Assembly (NCBI RefSeq): GCF_009848495.1
Contig: NZ_WWEP01000001.1
Location: forward strand, 124,001 to 188,000
DNA length: 64,000 nt
Direction: 5' to 3'
Source: Flavobacterium sp. MK4S-17
Lineage (GTDB): Bacteria; Bacteroidota; Bacteroidia; Flavobacteriales; Flavobacteriaceae
In this document: piece after piece, positions 1-8,908 of the stretch
How positions within the stretch are numbered: the first letter of the stretch is position 1
How the letters are laid out: each line of letters opens with the position of its first letter
Notes under the pieces: generated by a model
Told to the model about the DNA's origin: nothing
What the model saw: the letters and a program-made list of their open reading frames with translations, nothing else
Database searches by the model: none
Made by a program: the position numbers and the translations under genes

Positions 1-1
1 T

Positions 2-562
2 TCACTTGCAATAATAGGGGATAACTCCACTATACGTGAGTGTGTTACCATTAACAGGGGTACCATTGCATCAGGCCAAACCAAACTCGGTAAAAACTGC
101 CTTGTTATGGCTACCGCCCATATAGCCCATGACTGCCATATTGGTGATAATGCGATTATTGTAAACGGTGTTGCCCTTGCAGGGCATGTTACTGTTGGTA
201 ATTATGCTATTATAGGCGGGCTTGCGGCAGTACACCAGTTTATAAGTATTGGCGACCATGCTATGATATCCGGCGGGTCGTTGGTGCGTAAAGATGTGCC
301 GCCTTTTACAAAAGCGGCCAAAGAACCTTTATCTTATGTGGGTATTAACTCTATAGGTTTAAGGAGGAGGGGCTTTACTACTGAAAAAATCAGGGAGATA
401 CAGGACATTTACCGAATACTGTACCAAAAAAATTATAACACCACACAGGCTTTAAGTATAATTGAAGCTGAAATGGAGGCTACCCCGGAGCGTGATGAAA
501 TAATACTGTTTATAAGGAATTCATCAAGGGGTGTAATGAAAGGCTACACCGGCATATATTAA
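2..562 (+). CDS. lpxA: Acyl-ACP--UDP-GlcNAc O-acyltransferase LpxA (5' end cut)
   Basis: LpxA transfers a 3-hydroxyacyl chain from acyl carrier protein to UDP-GlcNAc, the first step of lipid A synthesis in the cytoplasm. The reading frame is open from base 2 and runs to TAA at 562, so the N-terminus lies outside the window. The left part carries the family sequence IGDNSTIRECVTINRGT and then hexapeptide repeats of a left-handed beta-helix (for example HIAHDCHIGDNAIIVNG). The C-terminal part holds the LRRRGFT segment and helical domain of LpxA. The ATG at 107 is internal and is not the start. It heads a lipid A/translation series with efp (34-nt gap) and an lpxD-like gene. LpxD is a less likely identity because the C-terminal domain is the LpxA type. 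Confidence 0.95.
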   Translation, partial: SLAIIGDNSTIRECVTINRGTIASGQTKLGKNCLVMATAHIAHDCHIGDNAIIVNGVALAGHVTVGNYAIIGGLAAVHQFISIGDHAMISGGSLVRKDVPPFTKAAKEPLSYVGINSIGLRRRGFTTEKIREIQDIYRILYQKNYNTTQALSIIEAEMEATPERDEIILFIRNSSRGVMKGYTGIY

Positions 563-596
563 TAAATTAAAGGCAACAAATAAACAAATTCAAATA

Positions 597-1163
597 ATGG
601 CAAGTACATCTGACATCAGGAACGGGTTATGTATTAAGTTTAATAACGATATTTATAAAATTATTGAATTCCTTCATGTAAAGCCGGGTAAAGGCCCAGC
701 TTTTGTAAGGACTAAATTAAAAAGCCTTACTACAGGCAAGGTGCTTGATAATACTTTTTCTGCGGGGCACAAAATTGATGACGTAAGGGTTGAAACACAC
801 AAATATCAATTCCTTTACCCTGAGGGCGACCTGTATCATTTTATGCATGCTGAAAACTATGAGCAGATTTCATTAAACAAAAATATACTTGATGCTGCCG
901 AGCTTTTAAAGGAAGGCGAAAACGTAATGGTTATATGGAACACCGAAACAGATTCGCCATTGTCAGTAGATATGCCTGCCTCTGTAGTGCTTGAAGTAAC
1001 TTATGCCGAGCCGGGCGTAAAAGGCAATACTGCCACAAATGCCACCAAGCCTGCTACTGTTGAAACAGGGGCTTCGGTTAATGTACCTTTATTTATTAAT
1101 GAAGGTGATAAAATTAAAATTGATACAGCTACAGGCGCTTATGTTGAGCGTGTAAAAGAATAA
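597..1163 (+). CDS. efp: Elongation factor P
   Basis: EF-P binds ribosomes stalled at polyproline stretches and promotes peptide bond formation. The 188-aa protein has the normal family length. It has an N-terminal KOW-like domain with the exposed loop KPGKGPAF, where Lys32 matches the lysine that is modified in many bacteria. Two OB domains follow, and the end shows the usual signature region VPLFINEGDKIKIDTATGAYVERV. I see no modification gene (EpmA, EarP or YmfI) in the window. The gene lies between lpxA and the lpxD-like gene, all on the plus strand. A hairpin follows the stop codon, so some transcripts may end there. Confidence 0.97.
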   Translation: MASTSDIRNGLCIKFNNDIYKIIEFLHVKPGKGPAFVRTKLKSLTTGKVLDNTFSAGHKIDDVRVETHKYQFLYPEGDLYHFMHAENYEQISLNKNILDAAELLKEGENVMVIWNTETDSPLSVDMPASVVLEVTYAEPGVKGNTATNATKPATVETGASVNVPLFINEGDKIKIDTATGAYVERVKE

Positions 1164-1167
1164 TAGT

Positions 1168-1197
1168 TAATGGGCCTGTTTATGCAGGCCCATATTT
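1168..1197 (+). terminator. Hairpin between efp and lpxD-like gene
   Basis: TGGGCCTG at 1171-1178 pairs perfectly with CAGGCCCA at 1185-1192 across a 6-nt loop and is followed by TATTTTAAA. The U-tract is weak, so this may be a partial terminator or an RNA-stabilising hairpin inside the operon. It ends 13 nt before the next start codon. Confidence 0.5.
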
Positions 1198-1210
1198 TAA
1201 ACCAGCAAAT

Positions 1211-2143
1211 ATGAAATTTCCTAAAGTTTATCCTTTAAAGGAGATAGCAGCAATAATTGACAGTGAGTTTGTAGGAAATGAAGATTTTCCAGTGCATGGC
1301 ATGAATGAAATTCATGTGGTGGAACCGGGGGATATTGTATTTGTTGACCACCCAAAATATTATGATAAAGCTTTACAATCGGCGGCTACCATTGTGCTTA
1401 TCAACAAAAAAGTTGACTGCCCCGATGGTAAGGCTTTATTAATTTCAGACGATCCATTCAGGGATTTTAATAAACTCACAAGGCATTTTATGCCATTTAG
1501 GTCTTCCGCTGCTTCAATTTCCGATTCTGCTGAAATAGGCGAGGGGACTGTAATACAGCCTAACAGTTTTATTGGCAATAATGTAAAAATTGGCAAAAAC
1601 TGCCTTATTCATCCTAATGTGAGTATTTATGATAATACTGTAATAGGAGATAATGTAATTATACATGCTGGCACTGTACTTGGTGCCGATGCTTTTTATT
1701 ACAAAAAGCGCCCTGAAGGGTTTGACCAGTTGTTATCGGGCGGAAGGGTTGTTATTAAAGATAATGTTGGCATAGGTGCTGCCTGTACTATTGATAAAGG
1801 CGTTACAGGAGATACAACTATAGGCGAAGGTTCTAAAATAGACAACCAGGTGCACGTTGGGCATGATACCATAATTGGTAAAAAATGCCTTATTGCAGCC
1901 CAAACAGGTATTGCAGGATGCGTTGTTATTGAAGATGAAGTTACCATTTGGGGACAGGTTGGTACAACAAGCGGAGTAACTATTGGAAGTAAGGCAATAA
2001 TATTGGCGCAATCAGGAGTTAGCAAATCGCTTCAAGGCGGTAAGATATATTTTGGTACTCCGGCTGAAGAATCAAGAGATAAGTTGAAACAGCTTGCCAA
2101 CGTGAAACGCATACCTGAAATTTTAGAGAAATTAAAGCAATAA
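1211..2143 (+). CDS. LpxD-like UDP-3-O-acylglucosamine N-acyltransferase
   Basis: This 310-aa protein has the LpxD architecture: an N-terminal uridine-binding-like domain (about residues 1-105), then a left-handed beta-helix of hexapeptide repeats (about 110-280) and a short helical tail. The segment IDNQVHVGHDTIIG contains the histidine equivalent to the catalytic base of LpxD. The family acylates the 2-amino group of UDP-3-O-acyl-glucosamine in lipid A synthesis. In Bacteroidetes a canonical lpxD usually lies upstream of lpxC and lpxA, outside this window, so this copy is probably a paralog. Substrate and chain length are inferred only. The family is firm, and whether it is the main LpxD is uncertain. 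Confidence 0.85.
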   Translation: MKFPKVYPLKEIAAIIDSEFVGNEDFPVHGMNEIHVVEPGDIVFVDHPKYYDKALQSAATIVLINKKVDCPDGKALLISDDPFRDFNKLTRHFMPFRSSAASISDSAEIGEGTVIQPNSFIGNNVKIGKNCLIHPNVSIYDNTVIGDNVIIHAGTVLGADAFYYKKRPEGFDQLLSGGRVVIKDNVGIGAACTIDKGVTGDTTIGEGSKIDNQVHVGHDTIIGKKCLIAAQTGIAGCVVIEDEVTIWGQVGTTSGVTIGSKAIILAQSGVSKSLQGGKIYFGTPAEESRDKLKQLANVKRIPEILEKLKQ

Positions 2144-2145
2144 TT

Positions 2146-2508
2146 ATGGATGCAAAGGAGCTTGTAAGAGAATATTATGAGAAGGGTGCGTATAAAGATG
2201 CAAAAGTAATGCAGGGCTTTATACATGATGATTTGTTGCTGCAATGGCACAGCTCAAAAGGTTTTTTACAACTGGAAAAAAACGACCTTGTTGCCCTTGT
2301 TTCCGAAATGCAGAAATCCTATTCTGATGCCAGGGTGGAAATAAGCCATCTTATTGCAGAAGGCAACTCTGTATGCGTGCGCTATACTCATTATGTACAT
2401 GCGTTTGAAAACCCTGCTGAAGAAACTATCCTTGCCCACTTTATCCTTGTTTGGGAAATAAAAGATAATAAGCTGTATAAAGGTTTTTTAATGAGCCAGT
2501 TGGGTTAG
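2146..2508 (+). CDS. SnoaL/NTF2-like small protein
   Basis: This 120-aa protein starts 2 nt after the stop of the lpxD-like gene, so the two are probably translated together. The opening MDAKELVREYYEKGAYKD and the alternating strands ending in HFILVWEIKDNKLYKGFLMSQLG are typical of the NTF2-like cone fold (SnoaL-like domain). Members include isomerases, limonene-epoxide-hydrolase-like enzymes and many proteins of unknown role. There is no signal peptide or membrane segment, so it should be cytoplasmic. No substrate can be read from the sequence. The gap to sucD (190 nt) contains a promoter, so this is likely the last gene of the lipid A transcript. Confidence 0.7.
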   Translation: MDAKELVREYYEKGAYKDAKVMQGFIHDDLLLQWHSSKGFLQLEKNDLVALVSEMQKSYSDARVEISHLIAEGNSVCVRYTHYVHAFENPAEETILAHFILVWEIKDNKLYKGFLMSQLG

Positions 2509-2660
2509 GTTTTATTTATTTCGGGCATAAAAACTTACAGGGATTAAAACTGATAATGCTTTATTATTGATTTGATAATACAATTGGAAATTGGTTAGTT
2601 CCTTTTGAAAAATTGATATATAAATAATAAAAAAAGCTTTATATATTTTAAGTAAAAACC

Positions 2661-2668
2661 TATTTTTG
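2661..2668 (+). promoter_or_regulatory. -7 element of sucD promoter
   Basis: TATTTTTG matches the Bacteroidetes consensus TAnnTTTG exactly. It lies 31 nt before the sucD ATG. A TTTA at 2638-2641, 19 nt upstream, could act as a weak -33 element. It indicates that sucD is transcribed separately from the lipid A genes. Confidence 0.65.
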
Positions 2669-2699
2669 CATCACTATTAAAATAATAAAAAACTATATC

Positions 2700-3572
2700 A
2701 TGAGTGTTTTAGTAAATAAAGATTCCAAAATAATTGTTCAGGGATTTACAGGTAGCGAGGGTACTTTTCACGCCACCCAGATGATTGAATATGGCACTAA
2801 CGTAGTAGGCGGTGTAACACCTGGTAAAGGTGGAACCACACACTTAGACCGCCCTGTTTTTAATACTGTAAAAGATGCAGTGGAAATTGCAGGTGCAGAT
2901 ACTTCAATCATTTTTGTTCCGCCGGCATTTGCTGCTGATGCAATTATGGAAGCTGCCGAGGCAGGTATTAAAGTAATTATAGCAATTACTGAAGGTATTC
3001 CTGTTGCGGATATGATTAAAGCTTATGATTATATTAAAGATAAGGATTGCCGCCTGATTGGCCCTAACTGCCCGGGCGTTATAACACCGGAAGAAGCTAA
3101 AGTGGGGATTATGCCGGGCTTTGTGTTTAAAAAAGGAACTGTAGGCATAGTTTCAAAATCAGGAACATTAACTTATGAAGCTGCTGACCAGGTGGTAAAA
3201 CAGGGGCTTGGTATCACAACCGCTATTGGTATAGGTGGTGACCCGATTATCGGTACAACTACAAGGGAGGCAGTAGAACTGCTTATGAACGACCCTGAAA
3301 CAAAATGTATTGTAATGATAGGGGAGATAGGCGGACAGCTTGAAGCTGACGCTGCACGCTGGATTAAGGAAGACGGCAACAGGAAACCTGTTGTGGGCTT
3401 TATTGCCGGTGAAACTGCTCCTAAAGGACGTACTATGGGCCACGCCGGTGCTATTGTAGGTGGTGCTGACGACACGGCTGAAGCTAAAAAACGCATCATG
3501 AGGGAAAACGGAATACACGTAGTGGATTCTCCTGCTGAAATTGGTAAAAAAGTAAAAGAGGTTTTAGGATAA
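2700..3572 (+). CDS. sucD: Succinate--CoA ligase alpha subunit
   Basis: SucD with SucC interconverts succinyl-CoA and succinate with formation of ATP or GTP in the TCA cycle. The protein is 290 aa, the standard length. It has the CoA-binding Rossmann domain at the N-terminus ([19 protein letters not shown]), the segment [20 protein letters not shown], and the active-site histidine in [13 protein letters not shown] (about His248), which is phosphorylated in the cycle. The beta subunit gene sucC is not in the window. It has its own promoter and a strong terminator just after the stop codon. Confidence 0.97.
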   Translation: MSVLVNKDSKIIVQGFTGSEGTFHATQMIEYGTNVVGGVTPGKGGTTHLDRPVFNTVKDAVEIAGADTSIIFVPPAFAADAIMEAAEAGIKVIIAITEGIPVADMIKAYDYIKDKDCRLIGPNCPGVITPEEAKVGIMPGFVFKKGTVGIVSKSGTLTYEAADQVVKQGLGITTAIGIGGDPIIGTTTREAVELLMNDPETKCIVMIGEIGGQLEADAARWIKEDGNRKPVVGFIAGETAPKGRTMGHAGAIVGGADDTAEAKKRIMRENGIHVVDSPAEIGKKVKEVLG

Positions 3573-3591
3573 ACCTTAATTATAAGATAAT

Positions 3592-3618
3592 GAAAAGCCC
3601 CTTTAAAAGGGGCTTTTT
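3592..3618. terminator. Bidirectional terminator after sucD
   Basis: AAAAGCCCC and GGGGCTTTT form a stem with a short TTTAA-type loop, flanked by A residues on one side and T residues on the other. It sits between the convergent sucD and S41 peptidase genes and can serve both. Confidence 0.85.
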
Positions 3619-4808
3619 TATTTAGCAAGCTTTAGGGCCTGTTTATAGGTTTCGATACTGTTGGCAGTATTATAAGGCGGTATGAAACTTTCCCGTGGAG
3701 TACCATCTATATGGTACATTTTTTCAGCAGGTATCTGGTAGCCTATTTGTGTATTTTTCATTTTAAAAGTATATATGGCACCTATCAGCCCTGCCATTTT
3801 TGTACCTGTAATTTTTGCCCTTTTCATGGCATCAAAACCTATAACTATTCCTTCGCCCATGCTTCCTGTCCAGTGTCCTGCCATAATTACCAGCCTGCCT
3901 TTATATGTTTTTTTTCTGGGTACTACATATTCTATCCACGAGCGTACTGTACCATATTCCTTTTCATTAATGAGGTGTTTTTGGTAGGGCATATCTTTGT
4001 CAATAAACCGCCCCATAATAGCACGTGCAACAGTTGTATTTCCACCACCGGGTGTTTCTGTCAGGTCAAGTATTATGCTTTTTGTACTCATCAGGCTATC
4101 AACGGCTTTATCAAAAGCAGGTATTAAATCATAGTTGTCAAGGGAGTTATTAATTTTAATGTACCCGGTATTACCAGGCAATATTTTATATTCTAATAAA
4201 GTTTTTGGTTGTTCATTTACAATAGTATCCGGGAAATAATTATATATTTTTCCATCTTGTTTCAGTGTGAATTCCCTTTTCATAGCATATGTCCCTGCAA
4301 GTAGCATATTAACGGCATAGCTATACATTGCAGGAGTATATTTTTCAGCTGACTTAGGCAGGAATTTTTGCAGTTGCGCTGCAACATCTTTTTTATTGAA
4401 GGATAGTATTTCCATACCGGGTTTAATCCCGGCTTTTTCAGCGGCTGAATTTTTGCGTACATCAGTAATAAAAAAACTGTTTTCCCGCTTTTCGGCATAT
4501 ACATCGGCACCGCTTGGTATAATTCTGTTAGATGTATCATATCCTGATGTTAGCGATATATGCCCATTATGCAGTTCATTTATTACATTTTCCAGCAATA
4601 GTGTAAATTCATAATTGTTTTTAATGGTGTCTGTAGCAGGCAGGTAAATTTCTTTTACTTTATTCCAGTCAACCTGCTGCTCTTTAAAATAGGCAAAATT
4701 ATTGTTGTAGTCATTCCAGAATTCAATGAAGTCTTCCCTGTATATAGATTGCCCCTTTAAACTTAAAGTAAGCAGTAAAAAAAATAGTGCGGGTTTTATA
4801 TTTTGCAT
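3618..4808 (-). CDS. S41-family peptidase-like protein with PDZ domain
   Basis: I chose the ATG at 4808, giving 396 aa, because it begins a clean signal peptide (MQNIKPALFFLLLTLSLKGQS). The open frame extends to 5132 but there it overlaps the divergent gene at 4891. After a helical N-terminal part, a PDZ-like segment (NSAAEKAGIKPGMEILSFNKKD) precedes the tail-specific protease fold: IILDLTETPGGGNTTVARAI, then TGSMGEG with the likely catalytic serine, and GTKMAG. The family (C-terminal processing and tricorn-core-like peptidases) cuts proteins in the periplasm with a Ser/Lys dyad. The substrate is unknown. The gene is convergent with sucD. Confidence 0.82.
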   Translation of the reverse strand: MQNIKPALFFLLLTLSLKGQSIYREDFIEFWNDYNNNFAYFKEQQVDWNKVKEIYLPATDTIKNNYEFTLLLENVINELHNGHISLTSGYDTSNRIIPSGADVYAEKRENSFFITDVRKNSAAEKAGIKPGMEILSFNKKDVAAQLQKFLPKSAEKYTPAMYSYAVNMLLAGTYAMKREFTLKQDGKIYNYFPDTIVNEQPKTLLEYKILPGNTGYIKINNSLDNYDLIPAFDKAVDSLMSTKSIILDLTETPGGGNTTVARAIMGRFIDKDMPYQKHLINEKEYGTVRSWIEYVVPRKKTYKGRLVIMAGHWTGSMGEGIVIGFDAMKRAKITGTKMAGLIGAIYTFKMKNTQIGYQIPAEKMYHIDGTPRESFIPPYNTANSIETYKQALKLAK

Positions 4809-4890
4809 AATTAAACAGTTAAAGTTGTAACTGCTAATATAAACTAATAACCAGCCAAATTTCATATTTTTATAAGCTGAAAGAAATTTA

Positions 4891-5703
4891 ATGAAAACCG
4901 CTTTATTATATTTATTTACCTTTTTTGCATTTACGTGCCAGGCACAGGAACTAACCATACCTGTTAAAGTACTTTCTAATGTAAAGGCTGGCCCTGAAAG
5001 ATATATAGGCACTGATGCCTTTGGGTGGAAATATACCACTCTTAATAATGAATTCAGGAAAAGTAAAGACGGAATTATGCTGCAATATAAAGCGGTTGCA
5101 TTAGGCACGTTACACTCAGCAGATATATACAATCCGTTGCAGATAGTGTTATTTTATAAAAAATTCAATACTGTAGTTTTACTGGACAACCAGTTAAATG
5201 AAACTGCGAGAATTAATTTTACCGACCAGCCAAGGACTGATAACCCACAGCCCATACTTGCCGAAGCGGCAGGGCTGGCATCGCAAAACCGCCTATGGCT
5301 TTATGATATGGCTACACAGCAGATAGGACTTTATAGCCCGGCACAAAAAACTTTTAAAACCCTTACACCGCCTTTTAATGAAAGCCTTAAATATTTCCAG
5401 AGTGATTACAATTATTTTTACTGGATAGATTCGCGAAACGATTGCTATGCGGTAAACCTTTTTGGCAAGGTTAATTACCTGGGTACTGTACCTGAGTTTG
5501 AACAGTTGCAAATTATACCGGGAGGGGAAAGAATATTATTTAAAAAAGGCAATGCTGTTTATTTATACAACATGGCAGAAGAAAAGGTAATGCAGGTTGA
5601 AACGGTTGAAAAATCATTTAAAAGTTTTCATTATGCAGCACAAATTTTATCTATTTTTACAAACAACGAAATCATCCAGTATAAAATAACACTACCAGAA
5701 TAA
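4891..5703 (+). CDS. Secreted protein of unknown function
   Basis: This 270-aa protein starts with a signal peptide (MKTALLYLFTFFAFTCQAQE) and should be exported to the periplasm or outer membrane. The rest is rich in beta-strands with repeated aromatic and Asp/Asn turns (for example LWLYDMATQQIGLYSP, NYFYWIDSRNDCYAVNLFG), which could be a beta-propeller. I do not recognise a catalytic motif. The stop codon overlaps the next start (TAATG at 5701-5705), so it is translationally coupled to the deoxynucleoside kinase. I know of no functional link between a secreted protein and that kinase. Confidence 0.75.
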   Translation: MKTALLYLFTFFAFTCQAQELTIPVKVLSNVKAGPERYIGTDAFGWKYTTLNNEFRKSKDGIMLQYKAVALGTLHSADIYNPLQIVLFYKKFNTVVLLDNQLNETARINFTDQPRTDNPQPILAEAAGLASQNRLWLYDMATQQIGLYSPAQKTFKTLTPPFNESLKYFQSDYNYFYWIDSRNDCYAVNLFGKVNYLGTVPEFEQLQIIPGGERILFKKGNAVYLYNMAEEKVMQVETVEKSFKSFHYAAQILSIFTNNEIIQYKITLPE

Positions 5704-6317
5704 TGCATATAGCTGTAGCCGGGAATATAGGCGCCGGAAAAACCACATTAACAGGATTATTAGCTAAACATTTTAAATGGGAGCCACACTATGAAGATGT
5801 GGTAGATAACCCTTACCTGGATGACTTTTACCACCAGATGGAGCGTTGGTCATTCAACCTGCAGATATACTTCCTGAACAGCCGCTTTAACCAGATATTG
5901 CAGATAAGGGAGAGTGGTAAAAAAATTATACAGGACAGGACTATATATGAAGACTCCCATATATTTGCACCCAACCTGCACGCTATGGGGCTTATGAGCA
6001 ACAGGGATTTTAATAATTATAAATCGCTGTTTGAACTTATGGAAAGCTTTGTGGCAGCGCCTGACCTGCTGATATACCTGCGCAGTTCAATACCAAACCT
6101 TGTTAAGCAGATACACAAGCGTGGCAGGGACTATGAAAACTCTATATCCATAGATTACCTTAGCAGGCTTAACGAGCGTTATGAAGCCTGGGTGCAGGGG
6201 TATGACAAGGGAAAACTGCTTATACTTGATGTTGACAAACTGGATTTTGTAGATAACCCTGAAGATTTAGGCGATATAATAAACCGTATTAATGCCGAAA
6301 TACACGGGTTGTTTTAG
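5703..6317 (+). CDS. Deoxynucleoside kinase
   Basis: This 204-aa cytoplasmic enzyme phosphorylates a deoxynucleoside at the 5' position with ATP in nucleotide salvage. The N-terminus MHIAVAGNIGAGKTTLTGLL carries the P-loop GNIGAGKT. The segment RWSFNLQIYFLNSRF and the motif QDRTIYEDSHIFA (the DRS/ERS-like region with the catalytic acid) are typical of the dNK/dCK/dGK family, and LIYLRSS is also conserved. Bacterial members usually prefer deoxyadenosine or deoxyguanosine, but the specificity cannot be read here. It overlaps the upstream secreted protein by 1 nt and converges with ligD, the two stops overlapping by 4 nt. Confidence 0.9.
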   Translation: MHIAVAGNIGAGKTTLTGLLAKHFKWEPHYEDVVDNPYLDDFYHQMERWSFNLQIYFLNSRFNQILQIRESGKKIIQDRTIYEDSHIFAPNLHAMGLMSNRDFNNYKSLFELMESFVAAPDLLIYLRSSIPNLVKQIHKRGRDYENSISIDYLSRLNERYEAWVQGYDKGKLLILDVDKLDFVDNPEDLGDIINRINAEIHGLF

Positions 6318-8905
6318 CCTGACAGCTTGCTTAAAACCTCATTTAAATCAATGGCGTCCTTAAAGAAATTTTTCCACAGGTCGCCTTTTTGTTTCACCCT
6401 TTCCGGCAGTGTTTTAATAGTGTAGTTTTTAATATCAAAATTTTTATCATCAAGTTCATCCCAGTTAAGCGGGGTACTGGCAGTTGCCCCTTCCCGTGGG
6501 CGGAGGGAATAGGCGCAGGCCATTGTTTTCCCCTTACCGTTTTGTAAATAATCAAGGTACACTTTTCCAACCCTTTTAGACGGGCTTCGTTCCAGGCTGG
6601 TTATATCAGGCAAAGCCTTATGTACAGCCTGGCTTATAATTTCAGAAAAACTACGTGTTTGGGTGTAAGTGTATTTAGGTTGTACCGGTATGAATACATG
6701 CAGCCCTTTTCCTCCTGATGTTTTAAGGTAGCCATTGATGTTAAGGCTATCCAGTATTTCTTTGACTTTTTTAGCTGTAGTAACAAGGTCTTTTAAAGAA
6801 GCCTTGTTGGGATCAAGGTCAAAAATTATATAATCGGGATTGTTAATGCTGCCTACGCGGCTGCTCCAGGGGTTTATTTCTATACAGCCCCAGTTGGCAA
6901 GAAATATAAGCGTTTCTTTATCATTACACACTAAATATTCTATAGTATCTCCTTTTGACTTAGATTTTATTTTCTTGGTTTTTATCCAGTCAGGCACCAT
7001 GCCCGCTACATTTTTTTGGAAAAAGCCTTCTTTTTTTATTCCATCAGGTGTCCTTCTTAATGATTGGGGCCTGTCAATTATATAAGGCAATACATATTCT
7101 GCCATCTGGTCATAATAAGCTATAACATCGCCTTTGGTATACCCTTCTTTTGGCCAAAAGACTTTATCAGGGTTAGATATTTCTACTTTATCTGTATCAA
7201 AACCTTTTTTCATAGCTTTTGGCTTAGCCGTTTTTTTTGATTCGGTATTTGATTTCTTCACATTTTTATTTTCAGGGCTTAATTCCGCAGCTTTTTCGCG
7301 AATTACCTCTTTAGGATTTTTATCATTACGCAGTGCTATAAATACGGGATGCCGAAGGCTTCCTGTTTCAGTCCATTCGGTATATTTTATCTGGGCTACA
7401 AGGGCAGGGGTAACCCAATGCGCATTTTTTTCTTTTGGTACGTTTTGGAAAGGGCTTGTTTTCCTTTCTAATTTTTGTAGTCTTGCATGCATGTCTTTTA
7501 ATGAATCTTCATTAAAGCCGGTGCCAACTTTCCCCGAATATATTAATTCATCATTTTCATAATATCCCAGCATCAGGGAACCAAAGCCTGTGCGCGAGCC
7601 CTGGGGGTCGGTATAGCCGCCAATAACCATTTCCTGTTCTTTAGTAACTTTGATCTTAAGCCACTCCTTGCTACGCTTGTTTACATGGTATTTTGAAGAA
7701 GCTTTTTTAGCAATCAAACCTTCAGCCCCTTCTTTTTCAGCTTTTTTAAGTGCTTCAGTACCTTTACCAATAACATGGCCGGAATAAATAATTTCATCAC
7801 TTTGAGATAGCAGTGCGTTCAGTATGCGTTTTCTCTGCACCAGTTCAAGAGGGGTAAGGTCAAAACCATTAAAATATAATATATCAAAAACGTAGCATTT
7901 TAGCTGGCCTCTTTCGGGGTTTTCATTGTAATACTGCAGCCATTGAAATTTACTTTGCCCTTTTTCATTTTCAACAACAATTTCACCATCCAGTATTACA
8001 TCATCACCAATAATTTCAAAAGCCTTAACTAAGTCCGCATACTTGGCATTAAATGACAGCCCGTTCCTCGATACAAGATTAATTTTGCCTTTATTGATTT
8101 GTATAAGTGCCCTGTAACCATCATACTTATTTTCAAAGAGCCACTCATCATCATTAAATATTTCATCAGTAAGTGTGGCTAATTGAGGCTTCCAGCCGGA
8201 AGGGAATTTAGTAAGCTTTTTTGCTCCGGCAACATCATCAGGGGTAAAGGTTACAGGTTCATTTTTTGTTTCACTTTTGGTATTGTCTTTAGCTACAGAC
8301 CTGGTTTCTTTCCTGTTGCTTTGCCAGGTTGCTGATTTTTTATCGTTTTCAATTTCATCCAACGTACGCCCCGTTAGTACAGATTCCTGTTTGAATTTAT
8401 CTTTTCCTGCATATTCATCCTTACCCTTCATGAGCAGCCATTGGTTTTCCTTGCCTTTCATATGTACAAGATGATAGGAACCTTTAAGCTTTTCGCCATT
8501 TAGTGTCATTTTTATATTACCCTCACGGTACATTTTTTTAAGTATTTTTTCGCTTTCGGTATAATCATCAATACCTTCAGCCAGGTAGGTTCCTGTATCC
8601 CAAACCATAACGGTACCGCCACCATACTGCCCTTTTGGTATGGTGCCTTCAAAATCTATATAATCCATAGGGTGGTCTTCCACATGCATTGCCAGCCTTT
8701 TTACCGAAGTATCAGCCGAAGGGCCTTTAGGTACTGCCCAGCTTACAAGCACACCGCCAATTTCTATCCTGAAATCATAGTGAAGCCTTGAAGCATCATG
8801 CTTCTGGACTACAAAGCGCAGTTCCTTTCCGGCTTTTTTTACTTTGCCTTCAGGTTCTGCTGTTTTTGTAAAATCCCTTTTCTTCTTATATTCTGACAAC
8901 TTCAT
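6314..8905 (-). CDS. ligD: ATP-dependent DNA ligase LigD (PE-ligase-polymerase)
   Basis: LigD repairs double-strand breaks with Ku by non-homologous end joining. The 863-aa protein has three modules. The N-terminal 3'-phosphoesterase (about 25-165) has QKHDASRLHYDFR. The central ATP-dependent ligase (about 230-540) has motif I ENKYDGYR with adenylated Lys260, followed by DGEIVV. The C-terminal archaeo-eukaryotic primase-type polymerase (about 570-860) has IIFDLDP with two metal-binding Asp. This PE-LIG-POL order is the Pseudomonas type, not the mycobacterial one. Lys/Ser-rich linkers at about 185-220 and 545-570 separate the domains. It starts 3 nt after the ku stop codon, so the pair is an operon. 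Confidence 0.96.
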   Translation of the reverse strand: MKLSEYKKKRDFTKTAEPEGKVKKAGKELRFVVQKHDASRLHYDFRIEIGGVLVSWAVPKGPSADTSVKRLAMHVEDHPMDYIDFEGTIPKGQYGGGTVMVWDTGTYLAEGIDDYTESEKILKKMYREGNIKMTLNGEKLKGSYHLVHMKGKENQWLLMKGKDEYAGKDKFKQESVLTGRTLDEIENDKKSATWQSNRKETRSVAKDNTKSETKNEPVTFTPDDVAGAKKLTKFPSGWKPQLATLTDEIFNDDEWLFENKYDGYRALIQINKGKINLVSRNGLSFNAKYADLVKAFEIIGDDVILDGEIVVENEKGQSKFQWLQYYNENPERGQLKCYVFDILYFNGFDLTPLELVQRKRILNALLSQSDEIIYSGHVIGKGTEALKKAEKEGAEGLIAKKASSKYHVNKRSKEWLKIKVTKEQEMVIGGYTDPQGSRTGFGSLMLGYYENDELIYSGKVGTGFNEDSLKDMHARLQKLERKTSPFQNVPKEKNAHWVTPALVAQIKYTEWTETGSLRHPVFIALRNDKNPKEVIREKAAELSPENKNVKKSNTESKKTAKPKAMKKGFDTDKVEISNPDKVFWPKEGYTKGDVIAYYDQMAEYVLPYIIDRPQSLRRTPDGIKKEGFFQKNVAGMVPDWIKTKKIKSKSKGDTIEYLVCNDKETLIFLANWGCIEINPWSSRVGSINNPDYIIFDLDPNKASLKDLVTTAKKVKEILDSLNINGYLKTSGGKGLHVFIPVQPKYTYTQTRSFSEIISQAVHKALPDITSLERSPSKRVGKVYLDYLQNGKGKTMACAYSLRPREGATASTPLNWDELDDKNFDIKNYTIKTLPERVKQKGDLWKNFFKDAIDLNEVLSKLSG

Positions 8906-8908
8906 ACT

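Noticed and set aside
1699-2250. Minus-strand frames opposite the lpxD-like gene
   Set aside because: Antisense shadows caused by the hexapeptide-repeat codon pattern.
3168-3628. Minus-strand frames opposite sucD (116 and 151 codons)
   Set aside because: They are shadows of a well-conserved gene, without promoter or family similarity.
4809-5132. N-terminal extension of the S41 peptidase frame
   Set aside because: It overlaps the divergent gene at 4891, lacks family residues, and a signal peptide begins at ATG 4808.
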